A stretch of 64,000 bases of DNA. It comes from Bradyrhizobium sp. BR 10289 (GTDB lineage: Bacteria; Pseudomonadota; Alphaproteobacteria; Rhizobiales; Xanthobacteraceae). The notes beneath the pieces are model-generated. The model was given only the letters and a program-made list of their open reading frames with translations, ran no database searches and was not told where the DNA came from. Position numbers and translations under genes: made by a program. Position 1 is the first letter of the stretch; each line of letters opens with the position of its first letter. Shown one piece after another: positions 34,133 through 42,949 of this stretch. The stretch covers positions 1 to 64,000 of the forward strand of contig NZ_JACOFR010000025.1 of NCBI RefSeq assembly GCF_019455385.1. The letters are read 5' to 3'.

Positions 34133-35860
34133 TCAAGCTGCCACGCGTGCACCGCCCTCGACGAGTCCTATCAGCTCCCGCGCATCAGCCACAACACGCA
34201 CCGCCATCGGTTCGTCGCGGCCGCGGATGGCGACCTCCTGCTGCGGTAGCACGTCGTTGCCAAGGCCGGCGGTGCGGCGCACTTCCTCCGAGATGATGGC
34301 CTCGCAGGCCAGCGTCTTGGTCATGTCCTGGAGCCGCGCGGCGACGTTGACGGCATCGCCCAGCGCTGTGAACACAATGTGATCGCGATAACCGATATCG
34401 CCGATGATGACCTCGCCGCCGTGAATGCCGATGCCGAAGCGGATCGGCTGGCGCAGATCGTGGCTCAACAGCTCGTTGAGTTCGTCGATATTCGCGGCGA
34501 TGCGGCCGGCCGCCTTCAGGGCCTGCCGGCAGGCGGTTTGCGGATCGGCGGTGAGACCGAACAGGGCCAGCATGCCGTCGCCGACGAACTGGTTCGGCTG
34601 GCCGCCATTCTCGATCACCGCCTGCGAGACCGCGCCGAGGAAGCGGTTGACGATGAAGACGGTGTCGAACGGCAGCCGCTTCTCGGCAAGCTGTGTCGAG
34701 CCGCGCATGTCCACGAACAGACTGACGAGATAGCGCTCCTGGCCGATCCTGGCAGATGTCGAGGCCTGCCCGCCCGCCGACAGCGTCTGCGGCGTGAACA
34801 GCTGGAAGAAGGAGAGATCGGAATCCGGCCGCAGCTGGCAGGCGAGGCGAATCGAGGGATCGGTGGTGCCGACGCGGGTCAGCACGAAGGCCTCGCGCTG
34901 CGACGGCTCGGGCAGGGCGCCATGATCGCCGATGATGCGGATGCGGCAGGTCGAGCAGCGGGCGCGGCCGCCGCAGACACTGGCATGCGGCACATTGTGA
35001 CGCAGGCTCGCTTCCAGCACGGAGAGGCCTTTCGGCACGCGCACGGTTTTGCCGTTGCCATAGGACAGCGCGATCATGCCGCCGCGCCGCTCGCGCCAAG
35101 CCCGAAACCCGCGCGCAGCCAGCGCCAGAGCGAGCAGGCCGACATAGCCGATAGTGAGGCCGCCGCTGATCCGGTCGAGCGTCTCGGCTTCGACGCTCGT
35201 GCCGAGCTGGCGGCGCGTGAGATTGTGCGTCCGCCATTCGCCGTCTTCAGCCTCCAGCATGACGCTGCGGCCGCCCTGATAGACGCCGAGCAGCGCCAGC
35301 GTCGGGATCAGCACGGCGGCCGCGAGCAGATAGGGCGCCGCGCGGGCGAAGAATGGTTTCAGGCGAAGCCAGAAATAGATGCCGATGCAGCCGTGGATCC
35401 AGGCGATGGTCAGCAGCACCGTCATCGTCCAGATGCGGTTTGACGAGAAGAACAGATAGAGCTCCTGCGGATAGAGCTTCTGGTGCCCATACAGCACCTG
35501 GCCGAGCCGCACGCCGACCACATGCATCATGACGAGTACCGGAATGCTGAGGCCCAGCACGAGCTGCAGTGGTTCGACCGTCCGCCAGCGGAACTGCCGG
35601 CGCTGATACAGCGCGTAGAGGCCGAGCCCCATATGCGTCAGCGCTGCTGTGTAGAACACGATCGCGACGGGGAGAAACTGCCAGAACGCCATGTGGTAGG
35701 CGACGCCAACCTCCATGGCATCGACCGAGATGTTGCCGAGCGCATGGTTGAGGAGATGGCTGACCACGTAAGCGAACAGGATGGTTCCGCAGACCAGCCG
35801 CACCTGCCGCACGCTGGTGGCGCGGACGAGCTCGGGCATGTGGACGGGAGCGGTGGCCAT
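34133..35860 (-). CDS. Membrane haem-type/2Fe-2S/class III nucleotide cyclase fusion
   Basis: The 575-residue protein joins three parts. The N-terminal five to six membrane helices (about 20-255) carry several His (H35, H39, H76, H113, H156) like a cytochrome b-type anchor. A ferredoxin domain follows (about 262-350) with C296, C302, C305 and C341 in the C-x5-C-x2-C pattern. A class III cyclase domain (about 378-560) has metal Asp384 (LFVDMRGST) and Asp428 (FVGDGMLALFG), and TALGDAVNVAARL. The layout suggests that membrane redox state controls cAMP or cGMP synthesis. Substrate-choice residues look non-standard (Gln424 where Lys is common), so the product nucleotide is uncertain. Confidence 0.9.
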   Translation of the reverse strand: MATAPVHMPELVRATSVRQVRLVCGTILFAYVVSHLLNHALGNISVDAMEVGVAYHMAFWQFLPVAIVFYTAALTHMGLGLYALYQRRQFRWRTVEPLQLVLGLSIPVLVMMHVVGVRLGQVLYGHQKLYPQELYLFFSSNRIWTMTVLLTIAWIHGCIGIYFWLRLKPFFARAAPYLLAAAVLIPTLALLGVYQGGRSVMLEAEDGEWRTHNLTRRQLGTSVEAETLDRISGGLTIGYVGLLALALAARGFRAWRERRGGMIALSYGNGKTVRVPKGLSVLEASLRHNVPHASVCGGRARCSTCRIRIIGDHGALPEPSQREAFVLTRVGTTDPSIRLACQLRPDSDLSFFQLFTPQTLSAGGQASTSARIGQERYLVSLFVDMRGSTQLAEKRLPFDTVFIVNRFLGAVSQAVIENGGQPNQFVGDGMLALFGLTADPQTACRQALKAAGRIAANIDELNELLSHDLRQPIRFGIGIHGGEVIIGDIGYRDHIVFTALGDAVNVAARLQDMTKTLACEAIISEEVRRTAGLGNDVLPQQEVAIRGRDEPMAVRVVADARELIGLVEGGARVAA

Positions 35861-36001
35861 GATTCGCTTGTATCAGTTCATCAAGGAGAACAGCCAGCCT
35901 AGCGTTTAATTCCTGATGTGGACAGCCGGCCCGATCACATGCGCGCAAGGTTACAGAACCGTAAGCACTTGTTGGGTGGCGAAGGCGCGCACCCACCCTC
36001 C

Positions 36002-36163
36002 GCTGTCGTTCCCGGACATGCGCAGCGAAGCGGAGTTCAGATCCGGGACCCTTAACCACAGTGAGGTGTTTGGCGGAGATTCGGAGTGACCAGCCCGCGC
36101 TACGACCCCTCCCTGTGGTTATGGATCCCGGGTTCGCGACTGCGTCGCGCCCCGGGACGACAC
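36002..36163. repeat. Dyad repeat, family D copy 2, in a 361-base gap
   Basis: GTCGTTCCCGGACATGCGCA and GCGCCCCGGGACGAC are the outer arms. GATCCGGGACCCTTAACCAC and GTGGTTATGGATCCCGG are the inner arms. It fills the space between two divergent genes (35861-36221); nothing else is seen there. The family D copy at 12555 has the same inner arms. Confidence 0.75.
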
Positions 36164-36221
36164 CTATGTTGAGACTCCCCCCACATTGACTCCCCCGGCG
36201 AGGTTAGCGAAAAGCGCGGCC

Positions 36222-37883
36222 GTGACGACAGCCTCCGACATCACCATGCCCCCCGCCGGCACCGCGCGCCGGCCCTTCGTCATCGCCGTGCTGGTCATCG
36301 CGGCGATGACGCTGCTGCGCATCGTCTATGCCTCGTCCATCGAGCTGCGCACCGACGAGGCCTACTACTGGACGTGGTCGAAAGAGGCAGCGCTCAGCTT
36401 CCTTGATCATCCCCCGATGATCGCCTGGCTGATCCGCTTCGGCACGGCGATCTTCGGCGACACCGTGCTCGGCGTCCGCTTCGGCGGCATTGTCGCGATG
36501 CTGGTGACGCAGCTGCTGCTCGCCGACATCGTCCGCCGTCTCACCCACGATGCGCGCGCGATCATGTTCGCGGTGCTGATGCCGGAGGCCGCGCTTTATT
36601 ACGGCCTGCTGATGGCCAAGGTCGCGCCCGACGTCGCCATGATCCCGTTCGCGGTGGCGATGATGTGGTCGCTGGTGCGGCTCGCGCAAAGCGGCGACGG
36701 ACGCTGGTGGATCGCGGCCGGCCTGTTCGCGGGGTTGTCGATGCTGTCGAAATTCACCGCGATCATGTTCGCGCCCGCGGTCGCCGCCTTTGTGCTGGTG
36801 CCGGATTGGCGCGGGCGCTGGCTGCGCAGCCCGTACCCTTATCTCGCGGTGCTGGTTGCAATTGCCGTGTTCTCGCCGGTGCTGATCTGGAACGCGCAGC
36901 ACGACTGGGCCTCGTTCCGTTTCCAGGGCGTGCGCGCCACCGCCAATTACGGCATCTCGCTGCGCACGATCGGCGATTACATCGGTCTGCAATTCGGCCT
37001 GGTCGGATTCGTCATGCTGCCGGTGGTGCTGACAGGGCTGGTGCTGACGGCGTGGCGCGGCATCCGCACGCGTGAGCCGGTTGCGATTTTGCTCTCCACC
37101 GCAGTGCTGGTGCCGTTCCTCTACTTCTTGTTCAAGTCGCTGACGCTCCGGGTGGGGGACACCTGGCCGATGTTCATGTGGCCGGTCGGCTTTGCCGCCG
37201 CCGCCGTCAATTTCGTGATGCTCTCGCGTGAAAACTGGCCGGCGCGGCTGATCCGGTCGAGCCTGTTCTGGGTCAGGACGGCAATCATCTCGGGCATCGC
37301 CTTCGTCGTCATCGTATTCCTCTACTACGTGGCCACGCCCTGGAATCTCCTCGGCAAGATTGATCCGATCGGTGGCGAGGCCGGCTATGAGCAGGTCGCG
37401 GCCCGCGTGCAGACCGCGCTCGACGAAACAGGCGCAACCTGGATCGCCACCACGGACTACCGTACCTACGCCATGATGCGCTGGCTGTTCCGTGGCCGCG
37501 TGCCGGTGATTGAGCTCACCGAGCGCGGCCGCTTCCAGGATTTCGCTGATCCCGGCATGGACAGGATCAGGGGGCACGCCGGCATCTATGTCGGCCGCGA
37601 GCCCGACGACCGTGCATCGATATGGGATTCGATCCCGGCCAGGCGCGAGCAACTCGGCAAGGTCGAACGCCGCTGGCGCGGCGTTCTCTCGGATACCTAT
37701 GTGATCGAGAAGCTCTCCGGCTGGACCCCGGAGCTGTCGCCGCCGAAGGACTCGCCGCTGTTCCAGTGGAAGGTGCTGGCGGGAGTTCTCCCTTCTCCCC
37801 TTGTGGGAGAAGGTGGCATAGGCGGCCTTCGGCCGCCGTTCCTAAGAACGCCGAAGCGAAGCTTCGGCTATGGCGCCGGATGA
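36222..37883 (+). CDS. GT39/ArnT-like membrane glycosyltransferase, repeat-derived C-terminus
   Basis: The 553-residue integral membrane protein carries RTDEAYYWTWSKE after the first helix and LSFLDHPPMIAW, the typical first-loop acidic motif of GT-C enzymes such as ArnT and PMT. About ten helices follow. It transfers a sugar from a lipid carrier to an envelope target. The start is uncertain: GTG 36222 is used, ATG 36246 is possible, and a TTG farther upstream is unlikely. From about 37791 to the stop, the frame runs through a family A repeat and adds the tail PSPLVGEGGIGGLRPPFLR and more. Confidence 0.86.
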   Translation: MTTASDITMPPAGTARRPFVIAVLVIAAMTLLRIVYASSIELRTDEAYYWTWSKEAALSFLDHPPMIAWLIRFGTAIFGDTVLGVRFGGIVAMLVTQLLLADIVRRLTHDARAIMFAVLMPEAALYYGLLMAKVAPDVAMIPFAVAMMWSLVRLAQSGDGRWWIAAGLFAGLSMLSKFTAIMFAPAVAAFVLVPDWRGRWLRSPYPYLAVLVAIAVFSPVLIWNAQHDWASFRFQGVRATANYGISLRTIGDYIGLQFGLVGFVMLPVVLTGLVLTAWRGIRTREPVAILLSTAVLVPFLYFLFKSLTLRVGDTWPMFMWPVGFAAAAVNFVMLSRENWPARLIRSSLFWVRTAIISGIAFVVIVFLYYVATPWNLLGKIDPIGGEAGYEQVAARVQTALDETGATWIATTDYRTYAMMRWLFRGRVPVIELTERGRFQDFADPGMDRIRGHAGIYVGREPDDRASIWDSIPARREQLGKVERRWRGVLSDTYVIEKLSGWTPELSPPKDSPLFQWKVLAGVLPSPLVGEGGIGGLRPPFLRTPKRSFGYGAG

Positions 37884-37984
37884 GGGGTATCTATCCATAC
37901 GGATAGATTTGCATTGGCGAGAGATACCCCTCGCCCGTCTCGCCGCTCTGCGGCGAGCCACCCTCTCCCACAAGGGGAGAGGGT
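37791..37984. repeat. Dyad repeat, family A copy 3, overlapping a gene end
   Basis: CCTTCTCCCCTTGTGGGAG and CCCTCTCCCACAAGGGGAG form the outer arms. CGCCGAAGCGAAGCTTCGGC and GGCATAGGCGGCCTTCGGCC lie inside. Also inside, TATCTATCC and GGATAGAT pair across a short loop. The left 93 bases are read as the last codons of the GT39 gene. Confidence 0.8.
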
Positions 37985-38006
37985 GCACCGACCGTGAGGC
38001 GAAGGA

Positions 38007-39035
38007 CTACTCCTCCTCGTCCTTCTTCCGCAACAGATCCGTCGCGAGGTCCGACAGTTTTGGCGGCGGCAGTGCCGCGAACGGCAGCGGCCGCGTCACG
38101 TCGATCGCGGCGAGGCCCAGCCGAGCCGTCAGCAGCCCGTTCAGCATACCTTCGCCCAGCCGCTGCGACAGCTTTGCCGCGATGCCATGGCCGAGCATCT
38201 GCTGCACCAGGCTGTCGCTCGCGGCCATGCCGCCGGTGATGGCGAGGTGGGCGATGACGTGACGGAGCAGGCGGATCATGCCGAGCGCGCCGGGGCGGCC
38301 GCCGTAGAGATAAGCGAGCTGGCGGATCAGGCGCAGCGCGGCGACGAATACGAACAGCACGTCGATCGCGGCGCGGGGCGAGACCGCCGTCACGATCGAG
38401 ACTTTTTGCGCGGCTGAGGACACCAGCCGCCGCGCCTCGGCATCCAGCGGCGACATCAATTCGCGCTCGGCAAGGCGGATCATGTCGGCGCCGTCGATGA
38501 TCTCGCCGGTGTGGCTCTCCAGCGTGGCACGGGCGCGCGCGAGCTGCGGGTTCTGATGCGCGATCTTGAGGAGGTCCTGCACGATGACGCGGCTCTCCTT
38601 GCGGTCGTCGCTGGCAAGGACTGTGGCCGCGCGCGCATGCAGCTTCTCGATCGTCGCAAGGCGCGCCAGGCCAAAGGCCTCGCGGCCGACCACCACCGCG
38701 AGCGCAAGCGCAGTGACGAAGGCGAAGGCAGTGCCAACGATGCCGAGCGTTTCGCTGCGCGCGAACAGATCCTCGATCAGATGCACGACGCCGAGACCAG
38801 TTCCGAGCAGCGTCAGCCCGGCAAGGCCGGACCAGAACAGCGCGCCCCAGGGAAAGCCGCGCCGTGTGGGCAGCGCTGCCTCGATCGGCACCGGCAGCGC
38901 CTGGGGATCGTGCTCCGGCGTGATCTGGATCATGGTGCGGCCAAGCCGCGCCGTCTCGTCGGCCTCGGTGACGACGACGCCGGGATCGTCGAGCCGGAAT
39001 GTCGCCGGCCGCCGCGGCTGGGATCGGTCGTTCAT
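38007..39035 (-). CDS. ycjF: YcjF/TIGR01620 family membrane protein (DUF697)
   Basis: The 342-residue protein has two adjacent membrane helices (about 75-130: GALFWSGLAGLTLLGTGLGV and ETLGIVGTAFAFVTALALAV) and a C-terminal DUF697 region (AIDVLFVFVAALRLIRQLAY, GGRPGALGMIRLLRHVIAHL). It is paired with YcjX in many proteobacteria, where the two are often linked to envelope stress. Its ATG (39035) overlaps the ycjX stop by four bases. The much longer reading up to 39752 is only ycjX in another frame. Confidence 0.92.
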   Translation of the reverse strand: MNDRSQPRRPATFRLDDPGVVVTEADETARLGRTMIQITPEHDPQALPVPIEAALPTRRGFPWGALFWSGLAGLTLLGTGLGVVHLIEDLFARSETLGIVGTAFAFVTALALAVVVGREAFGLARLATIEKLHARAATVLASDDRKESRVIVQDLLKIAHQNPQLARARATLESHTGEIIDGADMIRLAERELMSPLDAEARRLVSSAAQKVSIVTAVSPRAAIDVLFVFVAALRLIRQLAYLYGGRPGALGMIRLLRHVIAHLAITGGMAASDSLVQQMLGHGIAAKLSQRLGEGMLNGLLTARLGLAAIDVTRPLPFAALPPPKLSDLATDLLRKKDEEE

Positions 39036-40503
39036 GACAGCTTGTCTCCGATCAGGAACTGCAAGGCACGGTCGAGGCGGATGTGTGGCAGCGTCGGCTC
39101 GTCCGTGCCCTCGCGCTCGAGCTTGGGCGGACGGAAGCGCAGAAAGCGGAAATCGCTCTTCTCGGCGGCTTGCGTCGAGAGCCCGCGGAACGCATCGGAG
39201 CCCTTGAACAATGGCTCGGGATCCAGCGGCAGGTCGCCCGGAAAGGTCGCCACCTCCGTGTTGCCATCGAAAAACTCGCCGCCGGCGCTTTCGCCCGCCG
39301 CCGGTGTTCCCAGGATCGAGGGCAATTTGTCGCGGCCATGGGCGACCTGGGCCTCGCGGGTGGCGCGCACGGCGGCGAGCGCCACGACGTCGATCGCCGC
39401 GCCGGTCGTTTCCGCGCGCACCACGGCGCGGGAGACCGCGCGGCGCAGCACGGCTTCGAGCCGGTCGTGGCTGGAATGATGCAGATGATCCGCCTTGGTG
39501 GCCGCGAACAGGATGCGGTCGATGCGCGGCCGGAACAGGCTGGAGAGGATGGTGCTGCGCCCGACGTTGAAGCAATCGAGAATGCCGGCGAGCGCGGCCT
39601 CGAGGTCGTGCAATGCCTCGGGGCCGGAGTTGAACGCGGCGAGCGCATCGGCCAGCACGATCTGGCGATCGAGCCGCGCAAAGTGATCCCTGAAGAACGG
39701 CCGCACCACGACGTCTTTGTAGGCCTCGAAGCGGCGCACCATCATCGCCCACAGCGAACCCTCCGGCGCTTGCCCGCCCGCGGGCACGTCGAGCGGCGCA
39801 AAGGTCAGCGCCGGGGTGTCGGCGAGATTGCCGGGCATCAGGAAGCGGCCGGGCGGCAGCAGGCTCATCGCAAAGCGCTCGTCGCGGCAGGCCTGCAGAT
39901 AGCCCCGGAACAGTTTTGCCGCCGTGAGCGTCGCCTGCTCGTCCTCGCGTGCCTCAGGCTTCAGCGTTGCAAGATGCGCGTGCCAGTCGGCGGCGAGATG
40001 TGCGCGCGGCGCCTCACGCGACAGGGCGAGGCTCTCCGCCGACCATTGCTCATAACTCTTTTGCAGCAGCGGCAGGTCGAGCAGCCACTCGCCGGGATAG
40101 TCGACGATGTCGAGCGTCAGGGTGCGGTCGGCGCCGTTGGGGCGCTGGTAGTCGATGACGAGGCGCAGCTCGCTGATGTCGACGGTCGAGTTCGGCCAGC
40201 GCCGCTCCTCGATCAGCGCGCGCGCAGATGGGTCTCGTAGGCAAAGCGTGGCACGGCATCGTCGGGCTGCGGCGCCAGATGCGCCCGCGCGATCCGGCCC
40301 GAGGCATAGGCCTCGAATACGGGAAACCGGCCGCCGCGGGTGAGGCCGTGAATTAGTGCGGTGATGAATACGGTCTTACCGGCGCGCGACAGGCCGGTGA
40401 CGCCAAGCCGTACTGTCGGGTTGAAGAAATGCTCGCCATAGTCGATCAGCGCGCGGGCCGACACGCGCGCCTCTTCGACCATATCCTGGAAACTGAATGC
40501 CAT
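39032..40503 (-). pseudogene. ycjX: YcjX family GTPase-like ATPase (DUF463), frameshifted in a (GC)5 tract
   Basis: N-terminal codons from ATG 40503 (MAFSFQDMVEEARVSARALI) include the P-loop GLSRAGKT and run to HLRAR then stop at 40213. The remaining about 390 residues continue in another frame: LIEERRWPNSTVDISELRLV, DIVDYPGEWLLDLPLLQKSY, FDRQIVL-type ARLDRQIVLADAL, FAATKADHL and the end RALQFLIGDKLS. The two frames differ by two bases. The join falls in GCGCGCGCGC at 40216-40225. With one GC unit fewer the gene would be an uninterrupted 489-residue YcjX of normal length. It may be a real mutation, phase variation or a sequencing error. Confidence 0.9.
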
Positions 40504-40697
40504 ATGAACGTTAATGGATCCTGGGCGGGCGGGATGTGTAACCGTTCACAAAAGTGGCAATTGCATGCGGAAAATCAAGCTTCATACTTCCACCGCCTTT
40601 GTCGGCAAATCAGCCGATTGAACGACGCGCCGGCCCCTGAAGACCCATAGAAGAGGGCATTGTCCCAAGCCTTTGTGCCAAGCCTTTGCGGATTGCC

Positions 40698-41393
40698 ATG
40701 ACCGTCTTCCAACTGAAACAACTCGCATCCACTTCCGTTCACGCCGCAGCCGACGTGATCGGCTGGAATTACGACCGCGCCGAGCTGATCGCCGATGGGG
40801 TCATCCACGCAGTTGGCGTGTTTTGCGGGACCGTCGCCGCGACCGTGTTGGTGGTGCTCGCGGTGCTCTATGCCGACGCCACCGATATCGTCGGCGTTTC
40901 CATTTACGTCGCCGGCCTGCTCTCGATGCTGGTGCTGTCGGCGACCTATAATCTCTGGCCGGTCTCGCCGGTCAAATGGCTGCTGCGCCGCTTCGACCAT
41001 TCCGCGATCTACCTCCTGATCGCCTCGACCTACACGCCGTTCATCCTGGAAATAAAGGACAGCGTGTTCGCGCTGGCGCTGCTCGTCTGTGTCTGGTGCG
41101 TGGCGATCCTGGGCATCGTGCTGAAGCTTCGCTATCCCGGTCGGTTCGACCGCGTCGCGGTCGGCATCTATCTCGCGATGGGCTGGAGCGGATTGATGCT
41201 CTATGATTCCGTGGTCAAGGCGCTCCCCGCGGTCGCGCTGGGTTTCATCCTCGCCGGCGGTCTGCTCTACAGTTTCGGCGTGATCTTTCATGCCTGGCGG
41301 CGGCTGCGCTTCCAGAATGCGATCTGGCACGGCTTTGTGTTGGCCGGCGCAGCATGCCATTATACCGCGGTGCTCGACCTCGTGTTGAGCTGA
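40698..41393 (+). CDS. Hemolysin III/PAQR family membrane protein
   Basis: The 231-residue protein has seven membrane helices. It carries the family landmarks ELIADGVIHAVGVFCGTVAA near the start, FDHSAIYLLIASTYTPF in the middle and FHAWRRLRFQNAIWHGFVLA with GAACHYTAVL at the end. The conserved His and Asp residues of the zinc-dependent PAQR fold are visible (DHSAIY, WHGF, CHY). The start is ATG 40698 (MTVFQLKQL); TTG 40686 adds only four residues. The function in bacteria is not settled. Confidence 0.9.
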   Translation: MTVFQLKQLASTSVHAAADVIGWNYDRAELIADGVIHAVGVFCGTVAATVLVVLAVLYADATDIVGVSIYVAGLLSMLVLSATYNLWPVSPVKWLLRRFDHSAIYLLIASTYTPFILEIKDSVFALALLVCVWCVAILGIVLKLRYPGRFDRVAVGIYLAMGWSGLMLYDSVVKALPAVALGFILAGGLLYSFGVIFHAWRRLRFQNAIWHGFVLAGAACHYTAVLDLVLS

Positions 41394-41454
41394 GCAGGAA
41401 CCGCGGCGCGGAATAAGCGCAGCGGTCCAGAAGCGGTATAAGAGGAGACGTCGC

Positions 41455-42249
41455 ATGCAGGTGACCGGCAAGGTCGTGGTCGTCACGGGCGGCGCAAACG
41501 GCATCGGCAAGGCGCTGTGCGAGGCTTTTCATAAGGCAGGTGCCGCGAAGGTCGTGGTCGCGGACATGGACGCCGCCAACGCACGAGCAGTCGCTGCCAC
41601 CATCGATGGCGCCGCGTTCAAGTGCGACGTCGCGCAGGAAAAGGACATCTCCCACGTCATCGAGGAGACCGAGCGGCAGTTCGGACCGATCGCCCTGTTC
41701 TGCTCCAATGCCGGCATCGGCGGCGGTTTCGATCCGATGTCGGTCAATGCCGGCGGCGCTTCCGACGAGCCGTGGCAGCGCAGCTGGGCGATCCACGTCA
41801 TGGCGCATGTCTATGCGGCGCGGCATCTCATCCCCCGCATGAAGACGCGCGGCGGCGGCTATTTCCTCAACACCATCTCGGCCGCGGGCCTGCTGTCGCA
41901 GGTCGGCAGCCCAGCTTATTCCACGACCAAGCACGCCGCGGTCGGCTTTGCCGAAAACCTCGCGATCTCGCACAAGGCCGACAACATCAAGGTCTCGATC
42001 CTCTGTCCGCAGGGCGTCGACACCAACATGCTGCGCTCGATCCCCAAGGGCCCGCAATCCGGCGATGGCGATCTCACGCCGGAGCAGGTCGCGAGGGACG
42101 TGCTTGCGGGCCTTGCGGAGGAAACGTTCCTGATCCTGCCGCACCCGCAGGTGCTCGGCTACATGCGCAAGAAGACCGAGAATTACGATCGCTGGATCGG
42201 GGGCATGGCGAAGATCCAGGCGAAGATGCGGGAAGAGTTTGGGACGTAG
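41455..42249 (+). CDS. Short-chain dehydrogenase/reductase
   Basis: The 264-residue SDR has the cofactor motif GGANGIGKA (TGxxxGxG), NAGIGGGF, the catalytic Ser in NTISAAG and YSTTKHA with Tyr and Lys. AGGAG precedes the ATG. It starts 61 bases after the hemolysin-III gene. The acidic residue after the second strand (VVADMDAAN) suggests NAD rather than NADP. Substrate unknown. Confidence 0.92.
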   Translation: MQVTGKVVVVTGGANGIGKALCEAFHKAGAAKVVVADMDAANARAVAATIDGAAFKCDVAQEKDISHVIEETERQFGPIALFCSNAGIGGGFDPMSVNAGGASDEPWQRSWAIHVMAHVYAARHLIPRMKTRGGGYFLNTISAAGLLSQVGSPAYSTTKHAAVGFAENLAISHKADNIKVSILCPQGVDTNMLRSIPKGPQSGDGDLTPEQVARDVLAGLAEETFLILPHPQVLGYMRKKTENYDRWIGGMAKIQAKMREEFGT

Positions 42250-42272
42250 GGGGGACGCTTCCACAGTTGATG

Positions 42273-42378
42273 CTGTCATGCTCCGCGAAAGCGGGGCATC
42301 CAGTACGCCGTGGCTTATCGGTTCTATCACCACCGTCTCGGAGTACTGGATCGCCCGGTCAAGCCGGGCGATGACACC
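42273..42378. repeat. Dyad repeat, family B copy 3
   Basis: CTGTCATGCTCCGCGAAAGC and CCGGTCAAGCCGGGCGATGA are the outer segments. CCAGTACGCCGTGG and CTCGGAGTACTGGATCGCCC are inner matches. It fills the gap between the convergent SDR and MarR genes. The copies at 126 and 14509 have the same plan. Confidence 0.8.
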
Positions 42379-42412
42379 GAGAATATAGAAGCAGCTTCAA
42401 CAACCCAGCGGG

Positions 42413-42874
42413 CTACGTCACTGCTTTCTCCTTATCCACGACCCGACTCTCCCGCAACGCCCGCGCATAAAGCATCATCCCCTCGCGCACCGTGCGCTGC
42501 TCCGCTTCCGTCAGCACCGCCAGCGCGCCGCTCACCTGCTGCCGGCCGAACGCATGCAGCGCCTCCAGCGTGCGCCGGCCCTTCGCCGTCAGCGACAGCT
42601 TCTTGCTGCGCGCATCCGCCTCGTCCGGCGTCTCGCGCAACTCGCCGCAATCGATCAGCTTGCGCACCAGGCGGCTGACGCTGGACTTCTCCAGAAGCAG
42701 AAAATCGGCCAGCTCGCCTGAAGTCATGGGGCCGCGGATGCCGATCTCCAGGATCGTGTGCACGGCCGACGGCGGATAATCCGACGCCGCCACCGTCGCA
42801 TCCATGAAGCCGAGCTCGCGCACCATCAACCGCGAAGCGGCGCGGATGTCATCGATCAGTGCAAGCCCGGCCAT
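42413..42874 (-). CDS. MarR family transcriptional regulator
   Basis: The 153-residue protein has a winged helix of the MarR type: SGELADFLLLEKSSVSRLVR, then ETPDEADARSKKLSLTAKGR as the wing. ATG 42874 (MAGLALIDD) is preferred because GGAAAG lies just upstream. A possible ATG at 42889 falls inside the palindrome that is probably its own operator. It is divergent from an SDR gene and probably represses it and itself. Confidence 0.92.
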   Translation of the reverse strand: MAGLALIDDIRAASRLMVRELGFMDATVAASDYPPSAVHTILEIGIRGPMTSGELADFLLLEKSSVSRLVRKLIDCGELRETPDEADARSKKLSLTAKGRRTLEALHAFGRQQVSGALAVLTEAEQRTVREGMMLYARALRESRVVDKEKAVT

Positions 42875-42887
42875 CTTGACTTTCCGC

Positions 42888-42912
42888 ATATAGTTGTATC
42901 ATACAACTATAT
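42888..42912. promoter_or_regulatory. Perfect 25-bp palindrome, probable MarR operator
   Basis: ATATAGTTGTAT and ATACAACTATAT flank a single C, a flawless dyad. It is strongly AT-rich in a GC-rich gap. It lies 14 bases before the MarR start at 42874 and 38 bases before the SDR start at 42950. A weak -35-like TTGACT (42876-42881) overlaps its left side. Binding by the adjacent MarR protein is inferred. Confidence 0.85.
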
Positions 42913-42949
42913 GTGCGCAGCGACGCGCGCAAGCGTTTTGGAGCGGGTC

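Noticed and set aside
38007..39752. Longer ycjF reading of 581 codons
   Set aside because: The extra N-terminus is the ycjX region in the wrong frame. The real start at 39035 overlaps the ycjX stop by four bases.
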